Origin: G963667915 sp965197385
GTDB taxonomy: Bacteria; Acidobacteriota; Vicinamibacteria; Vicinamibacterales; UBA823
Direction of reading: 5' to 3'
DNA length: 64,000 nucleotides
Assembly: GCA_965197385.1 (NCBI GenBank)
Contig: CBDANA010000009.1
Location: 620,001 to 684,000 of the forward strand
Part shown: positions 52,993 to 61,481 of the stretch, in pieces
Layout: each line of letters starts with the position of its first letter
How positions within the stretch are numbered: position 1 is the stretch's first letter
Translations under genes and position numbers: made by a program
The notes under the pieces: generated by a model
The model's input: the letters and a program-made list of their open reading frames with translations, nothing else
What the model was told of the DNA's origin: nothing
The model's database searches: none

Positions 52993-54654
52993 TTAGAGCT
53001 CACCTCGAATGCGCGCCTCGGCGATGTACTCGCTGGTCCGCATGGCCAGCGCCATGATGGTCCACGTGAGGTTCTTGTCAGCCTGCGAAACGAACGGCCC
53101 GCCATCGGCGACGAACAGGTTGCGGACGTCGTGCGCCTGGCAATACGCGTTGAGCACCGACGTGTCTGGAGAAAGGCCCATGCGGGTCACGCCTGCTTCG
53201 TGAATGATGCGACCGCCCGGCTCGAGGCCGTAGTCGCCCTCGGCGTCGGGTTCCGGCGTCAGCGGCGTACCCCCCATCTCGTCGATGATCCGACGGAACG
53301 TCTCGTGCATGTGCCGCGCCTGGAGGCGTTCGTGGTCGCTCCACTGGAAGCGAAAACGGAGCACCGGGATGCCCCAGCGGTCGACAACATCCGGGTCGAT
53401 CTCACAGTAGCTGTCAGCGTTCGGGATCATCTCGCCGCGTCCGGAGAAGCCGACGACCGCGCCGTAATATCGCCGGTAATCTTCTTTGAGTGTGCGACCC
53501 CAGCCACCGCCCGATGGATAGCGCTCGATGCCGCTCATGACGCCGAAGCTCGGCATGAGCCGGCCACCCCAGGGCTCGATATGGTAACCCCGCGGAAAGT
53601 CCAGGCCGGCGTTGTCGAGCCACCAGGGCATGAAGACGTGCATGCCGGCGCCATCCTCGTTGTGCGGAACGCCGTCCATGAGTGACGGGATGAAGCCGGC
53701 CACCGACGCGCCTGTCGAATCAGTCAGATATCGACCGACTGTCCCGCTCGAGTTCGCCAGCCCGTCGGGAAACCGGCCGGAGGTCGAATTCAGGAGCAGG
53801 CGCACCGATTCGCAGGCGCTGGCGGCGAGAACGACGATGCGGGCGCGCACCTGGTGTTCCCCTCTGTCGGTCGTGTCGACATACGATACACCTGTGGCCA
53901 GGCCGTCGGCGCCCATCGTCACCTCGCGCGCCATGGCGTCGGTCACCAGCGTCAGCCGCCCGGTCGCCAGGGCAGGCGGGAGCAGCACGGTCGGTGACGA
54001 GAAGTTGGAGGCCGTCTTGCAGCCCCGTCCGCACTGCCCGCAGTAGTGACAGGCGGCGCGGCCGTTGTGCGGCTCGGTAAGGATCGACATGCGCGACGGG
54101 ATGCAGTTAATGTCGAGCTGACGGCACGACTGCTGGATCAGCAGCTCGTAGCAGCGCGGGCGGGGCGGTGGCTGGAAGATGCCGTCCGGCTCGTTCGGCA
54201 GGCCCTCGGCGGACCCAAACAGCCCGACGAGGCGGTCGACCTTGTCGTAGTAAGGCTGCAGGTCGTCATAGCCGATCGGCCAGTCCTCCCCGAGGCCGTC
54301 GAGGCTGCGGCGTTTGAAATCGTCCGGCCCGTAGCGCAGGGAGATGCGGCCCCAGTGGTTCGTACGCCCGCCGAGCATGCGGGCGCGGAACCAGTCGAAC
54401 CGCTCCCCCTCGGCGCAGGCGTCGAACTCGCCGAACGGGCGCTCGGTACCGGCGCCGCGCCGCGGCGAGTCGTAGGGCCAGGCCAGCATGCGGGAGTCGC
54501 GCGCGGTGTCCCACATGGGCCCCGCTTCGAGCATGACGACGTCGGCGCCCGCTTCGGTCAGCACCTTCGCCGCCATGCCGCCGCCGGCGCCCGAGCCGAC
54601 GACGCAGACGTCGAACACACGCGGGGAGCGGACGACTTGCATGTGCCGGGTCAT
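52993..54654 (-). CDS. GMC-family FAD-dependent oxidoreductase (second copy)
   Basis: A 553-residue flavoprotein. FAD motif VCVVGSGAGGGMAAKVLTEA (residues 17-36), Cys segment CHYCGQCGRGCKTASNFSSP, GRYLTDSTGASVAGF, and the C-terminal HEAGVTRMGLSPDTSVLNAY plus DGGPFVSQADKNLTWTIMAL with catalytic His/Asn. No signal of its own, consistent with export together with subunit 3. It follows the glycosylasparaginase gene by 29 bases, giving a minus-strand unit: DAO, glycosylasparaginase, GMC, subunit 3, permease remnant. Confidence 0.93.
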   Translation of the reverse strand: MTRHMQVVRSPRVFDVCVVGSGAGGGMAAKVLTEAGADVVMLEAGPMWDTARDSRMLAWPYDSPRRGAGTERPFGEFDACAEGERFDWFRARMLGGRTNHWGRISLRYGPDDFKRRSLDGLGEDWPIGYDDLQPYYDKVDRLVGLFGSAEGLPNEPDGIFQPPPRPRCYELLIQQSCRQLDINCIPSRMSILTEPHNGRAACHYCGQCGRGCKTASNFSSPTVLLPPALATGRLTLVTDAMAREVTMGADGLATGVSYVDTTDRGEHQVRARIVVLAASACESVRLLLNSTSGRFPDGLANSSGTVGRYLTDSTGASVAGFIPSLMDGVPHNEDGAGMHVFMPWWLDNAGLDFPRGYHIEPWGGRLMPSFGVMSGIERYPSGGGWGRTLKEDYRRYYGAVVGFSGRGEMIPNADSYCEIDPDVVDRWGIPVLRFRFQWSDHERLQARHMHETFRRIIDEMGGTPLTPEPDAEGDYGLEPGGRIIHEAGVTRMGLSPDTSVLNAYCQAHDVRNLFVADGGPFVSQADKNLTWTIMALAMRTSEYIAEARIRGEL

Positions 54655-54683
54655 CCTAACGGCGGCACCGAGGCGTGTCCAGT

Positions 54684-55733
54684 CTAGCGCCAGGGCAGGG
54701 CGTCGATTTCGGCCTGGGTCAGCGACGGGAGGAGCGCCGCGCCCTCCTCGACGCGATGACCCGCGGCGTCGTGGACGGAGAACCCGAGTCGGCGAAGCGC
54801 GCCGCAGCCGTAGCGTCCCTGTTTGTCGAGCGCGACGAACTTCAGGTTGAACATCGGTCGGCCGTTGTGCCGCTCCAGAACCCGCTGGCAGACCGCCTCA
54901 CACGCTGCCTGCGGCGACAGGCCTTCGCGCATCTTCTTGACGACTAGGAAGCTGCCGCAGTTTTTGACGCACTCCTCGCCGTGGCCGGTCGCACCGGCCG
55001 CGCCGACCGCATTGTCCACATAGAGGCCGGCGCCGATGATCGGGGAGTCGCCGACGCGCCCGACCAGCTTGAAATGATGGCCGACCGTGCTCGTGACGCC
55101 GGCGATGTCGCCGTTACGGTCGAGGGTCAGGACGTTGATCGTGCCGCCGAACGGCTCGGCCGGATCGCGCGGGGGGAAGTAGTAATCCCGGTTACTGAGG
55201 TTCTCTTTCCACTCCAGCCAGTGCTGACGGGCTTCGTCCGTCAGGAGCTCTTCTTCCTTGAAGCCGTGCATCGTGGCGAAACGCAGCGCGCCGCGACCTA
55301 CCAGCAGCCAGTGATCGGTGCGGTCCATGACCAGCCTGGCGATCGAGGACGGGGTCTTGATGTTCTCGAGCGCCGCGACGGCGCCGATGTTGTTGTCGTC
55401 GGCGCCGTTCATGACGGCGGCGTCGAGCTGCAGGAAGCCGTCCTCATTCGGATCGCCGCCGTACCCGACGGTCGCGTCGCGGGGACCACGCTCGGAGACG
55501 TTCGTCGCTCGCTCGGCCGCATCCATCGCGGACCCGCCGCGCTGCATCATGTCCCAGGCGGTCGTCGTGATCTCCTCGCGCACGAACCGGTTGGTCTTGC
55601 TGGTGACCACGAGCGGCTGATTCGGCGCAGCCTGGGCGGCGGCGGAAGGTGCCCGAGCCGCGATGGGCAGTGCGACCCCGGCGCGCACGATTCCCGAAAG
55701 AAATCTTCGACGACTGAGTTGTGTGGCTCGCAT
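54684..55733 (-). CDS. N4-(beta-N-acetylglucosaminyl)-L-asparaginase (glycosylasparaginase), second copy
   Basis: A 349-residue exported Ntn-hydrolase. Tat-like signal LSRRRFLSGIVRAGVALPIA; processing site and nucleophilic Thr in GDIAGVTSTVGHHFKLVGRV; then GDSPIIGAGLYVDNAVGAAG and HGEECVKNCGSFLVVKKMRE. A strong ribosome site (GGAGGACAT) precedes the ATG at 55731-55733. It differs from the paralogue at 37308-38441 in the loop after the nucleophile, where GHHFK replaces GLAWK; this is a typical sub-group difference. Next to a GMC dehydrogenase it may feed on glycoprotein or glycopeptide breakdown products. Confidence 0.93.
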   Translation of the reverse strand: MRATQLSRRRFLSGIVRAGVALPIAARAPSAAAQAAPNQPLVVTSKTNRFVREEITTTAWDMMQRGGSAMDAAERATNVSERGPRDATVGYGGDPNEDGFLQLDAAVMNGADDNNIGAVAALENIKTPSSIARLVMDRTDHWLLVGRGALRFATMHGFKEEELLTDEARQHWLEWKENLSNRDYYFPPRDPAEPFGGTINVLTLDRNGDIAGVTSTVGHHFKLVGRVGDSPIIGAGLYVDNAVGAAGATGHGEECVKNCGSFLVVKKMREGLSPQAACEAVCQRVLERHNGRPMFNLKFVALDKQGRYGCGALRRLGFSVHDAAGHRVEEGAALLPSLTQAEIDALPWR

Positions 55734-55825
55734 ATGTCCTCCTAGCTCGACGGGTGCGGCCCGGTCAACGGATCCGGCAGCGTCAGACTCACGATGGTGT
55801 CGATGGCGGCGACAGGGCTGTCGCA

Positions 55826-56992
55826 TTAGACGACCGTCGCTTCGATGTCGCTCGTACCCCGCGCGAAGCGGGAGAGCGCGAAGTGGGAAAGGTCGATATC
55901 GGGCTCGCGTCCGACGATCAGATCGGCGATGAGGCGCCCGGCGGCGGGTGAATGCTGGAAACCATGGCCGCTGAACCCATTGATCAGGTAGAAGCCCTCG
56001 ACGCCTTCGGCCCGGCCGATGATGGCGTTGGCGTCTGGGCTCATGGCGTAGAGTCCGGCCCAGGCATGCGATACGGTGCCGTCGGCCAGAACCGGCAGGC
56101 GGGTGACGGCCACCGTGACGACGGTGTCGAGAAAATCCCAGCGCACCGTCATATCGAATCCTGGCGCTTCGTTTTGGTCGCACATGCCGAACAGGATGTT
56201 CGCCCCTTCGCGGTGGCAATAGAAGGAGGTCGCGAAGTCGATCGTCATGATGTGGCTGTCTGGGTAGTCGGTGCCCGCCGTCGCCGTGGCGGGGGGTTGG
56301 GCGATAAAGATGTGGCGCCGCACCGGATCGACTGGAACGTCGATCCCGGCCATCGTCCCCACCTGGCGCGCGTACGGCCCGGCGGCGTTGACGACGACCG
56401 ACGTGGCGATCTGTCCGGCGCCGGTCTCGACGCCGGTGACGCGTCCTGCAGAGACTGCGATCGCGGCCACCTCGGACTGGCGCTCGATCCGGACGCCGGC
56501 CGCCTGAGCCGCCTTCGCGAAGCCCATGGTGACGCCGTTCGGGTCGGCGATGCCGTCGCGAGCACAGTAGCTCGCCGCGAGGATGCCGTCGACGTCGAGC
56601 CCTGGAGCCAGCCGGACGGCGTCGTCCGGCGTGAGGAGCTCGACGTCGATGCCCAGCCGTCGTTGCATCTCAATGTTGGCCTTGAACAACTCGACCGACT
56701 CGGACGTGGACAGCAGAAACAGATAGCCGTCTTGATGAAGGTCGAGCGGGTAGCCGACCTCGTCGGCGAACCGCTCCATGAGTCGGATCGACTCGATGGA
56801 GAGTTGCACGTTCTGTTTAGTGGAGAACTGATGGCGTACGCCGCCGGCGTTGCGCCCAGTGGAGCCCGTGGCGAGTTGCACTTCACGCTCGAGAAGGATG
56901 ACATTCGTCACGCCGCGAGAGGCGAGATGGTAGGCTGTGCTCGCACCCATGCACCCCCCACCGATGATGACGACGTCGGCTGTTCGATTCAT
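55826..56992 (-). CDS. FAD-dependent amine/amino-acid oxidoreductase (DAO family, sarcosine oxidase beta-like)
   Basis: A 388-residue flavoprotein. FAD motif VVIIGGGCMGASTAYHLASR near the start, GSTGRNAGGVRHQFSTKQNV, and C-terminal AGLYAMSPDANAIIGRAEGV and GFYLINGFSGHGFQHSPAAG, all typical of SoxB/glycine oxidase-like DAO proteins. Likely substrates are N-methyl amino acids, glycine or proline-type amines. The start at 56992 is the first Met before the dinucleotide site. It is followed after 93 bases by the glycosylasparaginase gene. Confidence 0.92.
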   Translation of the reverse strand: MNRTADVVIIGGGCMGASTAYHLASRGVTNVILLEREVQLATGSTGRNAGGVRHQFSTKQNVQLSIESIRLMERFADEVGYPLDLHQDGYLFLLSTSESVELFKANIEMQRRLGIDVELLTPDDAVRLAPGLDVDGILAASYCARDGIADPNGVTMGFAKAAQAAGVRIERQSEVAAIAVSAGRVTGVETGAGQIATSVVVNAAGPYARQVGTMAGIDVPVDPVRRHIFIAQPPATATAGTDYPDSHIMTIDFATSFYCHREGANILFGMCDQNEAPGFDMTVRWDFLDTVVTVAVTRLPVLADGTVSHAWAGLYAMSPDANAIIGRAEGVEGFYLINGFSGHGFQHSPAAGRLIADLIVGREPDIDLSHFALSRFARGTSDIEATVV

Positions 56993-57070
56993 CCGATCCG
57001 CGCGTGGAGCCCTCGGGTGTCTCCTTTTGCCCACATTAGCACAGGACGCGCAGGGTAGAGGCCGGCTCGG

Positions 57071-57099
57071 TTGACCCCCGCGCGGCGGCTCCCTATCAT
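57071..57099 (+). promoter_or_regulatory. Predicted sigma-70 promoter of ilvA
   Basis: TTGACC (57071-57076), a 17-base spacer and TATCAT (57094-57099) form a near-consensus promoter about 110 bases before ilvA. The 5' region contains a small open frame from 57106 and a solo repeat end; no terminator hairpin was seen. Confidence 0.65.
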
Positions 57100-57171
57100 C
57101 GAAGAAATGTCGCACAGAGCGCATTCGTCGCAAGTTCGTTTGGGGCCGGCCTGTGCCAGCGGCGCCATGCT

Positions 57172-57193
57172 GGACTTTCACCACGGGCTGCTA
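57172..57193 (+). repeat. Solo terminal inverted repeat of the MITE-like family
   Basis: GGACTTTCACCACGGGCTGC followed by TA. No core and no matching left end are present upstream, so only the right end of a copy is left. It sits in the ilvA leader, 14 bases before the start. Confidence 0.85.
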
Positions 57194-57207
57194 GCGCGTG
57201 AGCCGCG

Positions 57208-58764
57208 ATGATTGCCTCGCAGCCGGATATGGACGACGGCGTGACTCGCGTGGCGCTGGATGCGATTGTTCGGCAGATCCTCACGAGCCGCGTCTACGAC
57301 GTGGCCAGGGAGACGCCGCTGGACCACGCGGCGAAGCTCTCGGCCCGGCTGGGTAATCAGATCGCCCTGAAACGGGAGGACCTGCAAGCGATTTTTAGCT
57401 TCAAGGTCCGGGGGGCCTATAACAAGATCGCGCACCTGAGTGACGCGGAGCGCGCGAAGGGGATTATCACAGCCAGCGCCGGCAATCACGCGCAGGGCGT
57501 GGCCTACGCGGCGCGCCGGCTGGGCATTCGATCGCTGATCGTCATGCCCCAGACGACGCCGGCCATCAAGTTGGAGGCGGTGTCGGCGATGGGGGCCGAG
57601 GTCATTCTCGAGGGTGACACCTTCGGCGAGGCGAAGGCCAGGTGCGAGGTGCTGACGGCGGAGACCGGACTAACGTTCGTGCACCCGTTCGACGATCCGC
57701 TCGTGGTGGCGGGCCAGGGCACGATCGGTGACGAGATCCTGCGGCAGAGCCGGGTGGTGCCGGACGCGATCTTCGTCCCGATCGGTGGCGGCGGACTGAT
57801 GGCCGGGATCGCGGCCTATATCAAGACGCTCCGGCCGGAGGTCAGGTTGATTGGCGTGGAACCGTTCGAGGCCGACGCGATGTTCCAGTCACTCGCTGTC
57901 GGCCACCGGGTCACCTTGGAGTCGGTCGGAAACTTCGCGGACGGCGTTGCCGTGTGTGAGGTCGGCGAGTACACGATGCCGATCGTGCAAGCGACGGTGG
58001 ACGAGGTGGTCCGCGTCGGCAACGACGAGATCTGCGGCGCGCTCAAGGATATTTTCGACGACACCCGAAGCGTGACGGAGCCGGCGGGTGCGCTCGGGGT
58101 CGCCGGTCTGAAGGCCTACGTGGAGCGTGACGAGGTCCACGACCATACGCTGGTCGCCGTCGTGAGCGGCGCGAACATGAACTTCGACCGGCTGCGCTTC
58201 GTCGCCGAACGAGCCGAGCTAGGCGAAGCGCGCGAGGCGGTCCTCGCCGTGACGATTCCGGAACGGCCCGGTGCGTTTCGTGAGTTCTGCGCGGTGATCG
58301 GCCGTCGTGTCATTACAGAATTCAACTACCGCCTGAGCAGCCGGAACCAGGCGCAGATCTTCGTCGGTGTGAGTACGCGGTCGAAAGCTGACGCGCGCGA
58401 ATTGGTCGACCGATTGACCGCGGAGGGCTACCCCACAGTCGATCTGTCGGACAACGAGGTTGCGAAGCTGCACGTGCGGCACATGGTGGGTGGACGCGCG
58501 CCGGACGTACGCCACGAATGGCTATGCCGGTTCGAGTTTCCCGAGCGAGCGGGTGCCTTGATGCAGTTTCTGGACCGGCTCGGCGGACGGTGGAATATCA
58601 GCTTGTTTCATTACCGGAATCACGGCGCCGACTTCGGTCGGGTGCTGGCCGGCTTCGAGGTGCCGGAGACGGAGCGCCAGGCGTTCCGCGAGCTTCTCGA
58701 CGGCCTCGGGTATCCCTATCACCCCGAGTCGGACAACGCTGCCTATACGCTCTTCCTCTCTTGA
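57208..58764 (+). CDS. ilvA: Threonine ammonia-lyase, biosynthetic type with two ACT-like regulatory domains
   Basis: A PLP enzyme that converts threonine to 2-oxobutanoate, the first step to isoleucine. PLP lysine in FSFKVRGAYNKIAHL; serine loop in TASAGNHAQGVAYAARRLG; FVPIGGGGLMAGIAAYIK is the glycine loop. After the catalytic domain (to about residue 330), two regulatory ACT-like units follow: VLAVTIPERPGAFREFCAVI and CRFEFPERAGALMQFLDRLG with HYRNHGADFGRVLAGFEVP. This double arrangement (518 residues) identifies the isoleucine-inhibited biosynthetic form. It is convergent with a second threonine synthase gene. Confidence 0.95.
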   Translation: MIASQPDMDDGVTRVALDAIVRQILTSRVYDVARETPLDHAAKLSARLGNQIALKREDLQAIFSFKVRGAYNKIAHLSDAERAKGIITASAGNHAQGVAYAARRLGIRSLIVMPQTTPAIKLEAVSAMGAEVILEGDTFGEAKARCEVLTAETGLTFVHPFDDPLVVAGQGTIGDEILRQSRVVPDAIFVPIGGGGLMAGIAAYIKTLRPEVRLIGVEPFEADAMFQSLAVGHRVTLESVGNFADGVAVCEVGEYTMPIVQATVDEVVRVGNDEICGALKDIFDDTRSVTEPAGALGVAGLKAYVERDEVHDHTLVAVVSGANMNFDRLRFVAERAELGEAREAVLAVTIPERPGAFREFCAVIGRRVITEFNYRLSSRNQAQIFVGVSTRSKADARELVDRLTAEGYPTVDLSDNEVAKLHVRHMVGGRAPDVRHEWLCRFEFPERAGALMQFLDRLGGRWNISLFHYRNHGADFGRVLAGFEVPETERQAFRELLDGLGYPYHPESDNAAYTLFLS

Positions 58765-58774
58765 CCGCGCCCGA

Positions 58775-60121
58775 TCACGATACGGGGCGCAGGGAGCATC
58801 TATCTGATGCGCGGTCGATCGCAGCGCAGACGGCGTCGTAGTCGTTGGGGACCTCGATCGGCCTGCGCGCGTACGTCGGACGCACTTGGTCCAATGCGTC
58901 GGCGTGATAGGCCCGCTTGAAGTCGGTGAACTTGAGGCCGTTGGCGGTCGAGATGACGACGACGCGGTCGCCGCCGGCGATTTGGCCGCGTGCGCGCAGC
59001 TTCAGGAGCGCGGCGAGTGCCACGCCGGTGTGGGGGCAGTTGAACATGCCGGTCAGGTCGGCGTGCGCGGCGGCGTCCGCCAGTTCGGTCTCGCTGGCCT
59101 GCTCGACTATGCCGTCGTAGCGCTGGAGCGTTCGGATCGCCTTCTTGATAGAGATCGGATTGCCGATTTGAATCGCCGACGCCTGGGTCGGCGTGGCGTG
59201 CATCGGCTGGAACCGCCAATCGTGCTTGTAGGCTTGGTACAGCGGGTTGGCCGCCTCGGCCTGGGCGACGACGATGCGTGGACGCTTTTCCGTCAGGCCC
59301 AACGCCTCCATCATGTCCAGGCCGGCGCCGAGGGCGCTGACGTTGCCCAGATTGCCGCCGGGGATGATGACGACGTCCGGTACCTCCCAGTCGAACTGCT
59401 GTACAATCTCGATGCCGACCGTCTTCTGCCCCTCGAGGCGAAGGCTGTTCATGGAGTTGGCGAGGTAGATCCGCTCTTCCTCGGCCAGCCTCTGGACGAT
59501 TGCCATGCACCCGTCGAAGTCGGTGTCGAGCGCGAGGACGGTGGCACCGTTTGCGAGTGGCTGCAGGAGTTGGGCGGCCGAGATCTTGCCGCGCGGCAAG
59601 AGCACCAGCGCCGGGATGCCGGCGGCAGCGGCGTAGGCGGCGAGCGCCGCGGAGGTGTCGCCGGTCGAGGCGCAGGCAACGGCTTGAATGGCTCGCCCCT
59701 CTCCGATCATCTGTTTGACGACCGACACGAGTACGGTCATGCCGAGGTCCTTGAAGGAGCCAGTATGCGAGTTGCCGCATAGCTTGATCCAAAGATCGGC
59801 TACTCCGATCTCTCGACCGAACCGCTCGGCCCAGAGGAGGTTCGTGCCGCCCTCGTCCATCGAAACGATGTCGCCGTCGCGCAGGCCGGGACAGACCCAC
59901 TCCTTCTTGCCCCAGACCGAAGAGCCGTACGGCCAGGTGGTTCGCTTGTAGCGCTGGTCGAACAGCTGGATCCAGGCGGCGGCCGACCGATGCCGGAGAG
60001 CCTCGAGGTCGTGGACCACCTCGAGCAGGTCACCGCAGGTCGGACAGCGGTAGATCGGCTGAGTGAGGGGATGGTCGCCGGGACAGCCGGCGATGCAGCG
60101 AAAGACGGCGCGGTAGCCCAT
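58775..60121 (-). CDS. Threonine synthase-like PLP enzyme (second, divergent copy)
   Basis: A 448-residue fold-type II PLP enzyme. The N-terminal zinc-ribbon-like region has CPTCGDLLEVVHDLEALRHR; the PLP lysine is in NSHTGSFKDLGMTVLVSVVK; the phosphate loop is ACASTGDTSAALAAYAAAAG; and the C-terminal part has GMFNCPHTGVALAALLKLRA and VVVISTANGLKFTDFKRAYH. This follows the plant/archaeal-type threonine synthase rather than the hom-operon enzyme. Its gene is convergent with ilvA, ten bases apart, so it may supply threonine for isoleucine synthesis or be a related lyase. The hom-operon copy at 23394-24671 is the likelier main enzyme. Confidence 0.85.
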   Translation of the reverse strand: MGYRAVFRCIAGCPGDHPLTQPIYRCPTCGDLLEVVHDLEALRHRSAAAWIQLFDQRYKRTTWPYGSSVWGKKEWVCPGLRDGDIVSMDEGGTNLLWAERFGREIGVADLWIKLCGNSHTGSFKDLGMTVLVSVVKQMIGEGRAIQAVACASTGDTSAALAAYAAAAGIPALVLLPRGKISAAQLLQPLANGATVLALDTDFDGCMAIVQRLAEEERIYLANSMNSLRLEGQKTVGIEIVQQFDWEVPDVVIIPGGNLGNVSALGAGLDMMEALGLTEKRPRIVVAQAEAANPLYQAYKHDWRFQPMHATPTQASAIQIGNPISIKKAIRTLQRYDGIVEQASETELADAAAHADLTGMFNCPHTGVALAALLKLRARGQIAGGDRVVVISTANGLKFTDFKRAYHADALDQVRPTYARRPIEVPNDYDAVCAAIDRASDRCSLRPVS

Positions 60122-60127
60122 GCGCGT

Positions 60128-61309
60128 CTAGGGCTCGGCGCCCAGATCCTCCATGACGACGAACGAGAGACTGTCGATCAGCGCCTCGTCGGCCAAGTTA
60201 TCGATGACGCGAATCTCGACTCGGTAAGATCCCTCTGTAAAGCTCGCCATCGGCACCGCCGCTGAAGCCGGGAGCTGGCCGCCGTAGGCCTCGAGGTCGA
60301 ACGCCTCGGGGAGCGTCTCGGGGTTGAATTCCTGAGGTGCGGTCGCGCGGAAGAACGTGTCGCCGCTCACCAACTGTTGGAAAAATCGGTAGCAAATCGT
60401 CACGTTCGGTTTTCCGTCGGCATCGGTCAGCAGGTTGTAGACGAAGAAGACGAGTAACAGGTTCTCCGACGACGAGAAGATCGTGTCGCGCGCGGGCAAA
60501 ATCTTTGTCGCACCAAGCGCGTAGGGTCGCAGGAGCTGTTCGTCGGGCGAGAGGGGAGCCGGCAGCGTTTCGACCGTGTCGGCCACGATGATGCTGCTGA
60601 GCTGAGGGCCGGCCGTGCCGAACGGCGGCAGATTGAGCCGGCGCTTCAAGATGGCCGACTTGGCTTCCGGAATGCCTTCTCCCTCAGGCGTGGCCTCGCG
60701 GACCGCGACGTACACGTCATAGTCACCCGGCGGCAGCGAGAGGGCGCGTCGGACCACGAATGGCTCCACGGTGTCCGCCCGGGTGAAGTCGACGAAGTGC
60801 ACGTCCTCGAAGGGGTACGTTGCTTCGTACAGGCCCTCGGGGTGTGCCAGGCGGAGCATGGCGGAATGCTCACCGGCGGTTGGTGTGCCCTGGGGCACAA
60901 AACTGCGCTCGGGTACGTTAACCAGGACCTCACCGGCCAGGAATCCGATGTAGCTCGTGCGCCGCAGGCGCTCGCGGCCCGCACTCGAGTCCTCGCCGTG
61001 GTTGGCGACCCGCACGTAGAGACTCAGCGACTGGAAAGCGCCTGGCGCCTCGTCGATCACCACGCTGAACGGGACGTACACGTTGCCATCCTCTCCGCGG
61101 AGACGATGATGGCTCCACTTGAGCCAGGCGTCACCGCCGGCGAGGCCTCCGTCGGCGATCGCGTCGGTCATGTTCGAGAGTCGTTCCGCTTCGTCTCGCT
61201 GCGCCCGCGTCGTCAGCCTCTTCTGCGCGGCGGCCGGGGCCACCGCACCGAGGATGACGAGCCACGCCGCCAGGGTCAGACCGAGTCGGCTGAAGTATCG
61301 TTCGGACAT
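60128..61309 (-). CDS. Exported protein of unknown function
   Basis: A 393-residue protein with a signal peptide (LTLAAWLVILGAVAPAAAQK). The body is beta-rich, with repeated strand patterns such as NVYVPFSVVIDEAPGAFQSL, VVRRALSLPPGDYDVYVAVR and SYRVEIRVIDNLADEALIDS. It resembles the GWxTD/VWFA-adjacent exported hypothetical proteins common in Acidobacteria, but I see no signature that settles this. No cofactor or catalytic motif. It lies six bases from the end of the threonine synthase-like gene on the same strand. Confidence 0.7.
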   Translation of the reverse strand: MSERYFSRLGLTLAAWLVILGAVAPAAAQKRLTTRAQRDEAERLSNMTDAIADGGLAGGDAWLKWSHHRLRGEDGNVYVPFSVVIDEAPGAFQSLSLYVRVANHGEDSSAGRERLRRTSYIGFLAGEVLVNVPERSFVPQGTPTAGEHSAMLRLAHPEGLYEATYPFEDVHFVDFTRADTVEPFVVRRALSLPPGDYDVYVAVREATPEGEGIPEAKSAILKRRLNLPPFGTAGPQLSSIIVADTVETLPAPLSPDEQLLRPYALGATKILPARDTIFSSSENLLLVFFVYNLLTDADGKPNVTICYRFFQQLVSGDTFFRATAPQEFNPETLPEAFDLEAYGGQLPASAAVPMASFTEGSYRVEIRVIDNLADEALIDSLSFVVMEDLGAEP

Positions 61310-61481
61310 GCGGCGAATCTCCTACTGGACAGGGTACCGCATACTCCCATTCTACGTCTCGCGGCGGCCGTGCGGCGGGCGAATTCGGATAGCATGGGGC
61401 TCAAGCGGCTCGAATCCCCATGGACGGCACAGGCGTCGAAGGGACAGGAACGGGGGGGGGCGCGTGCGCCGCGAGTACCGC

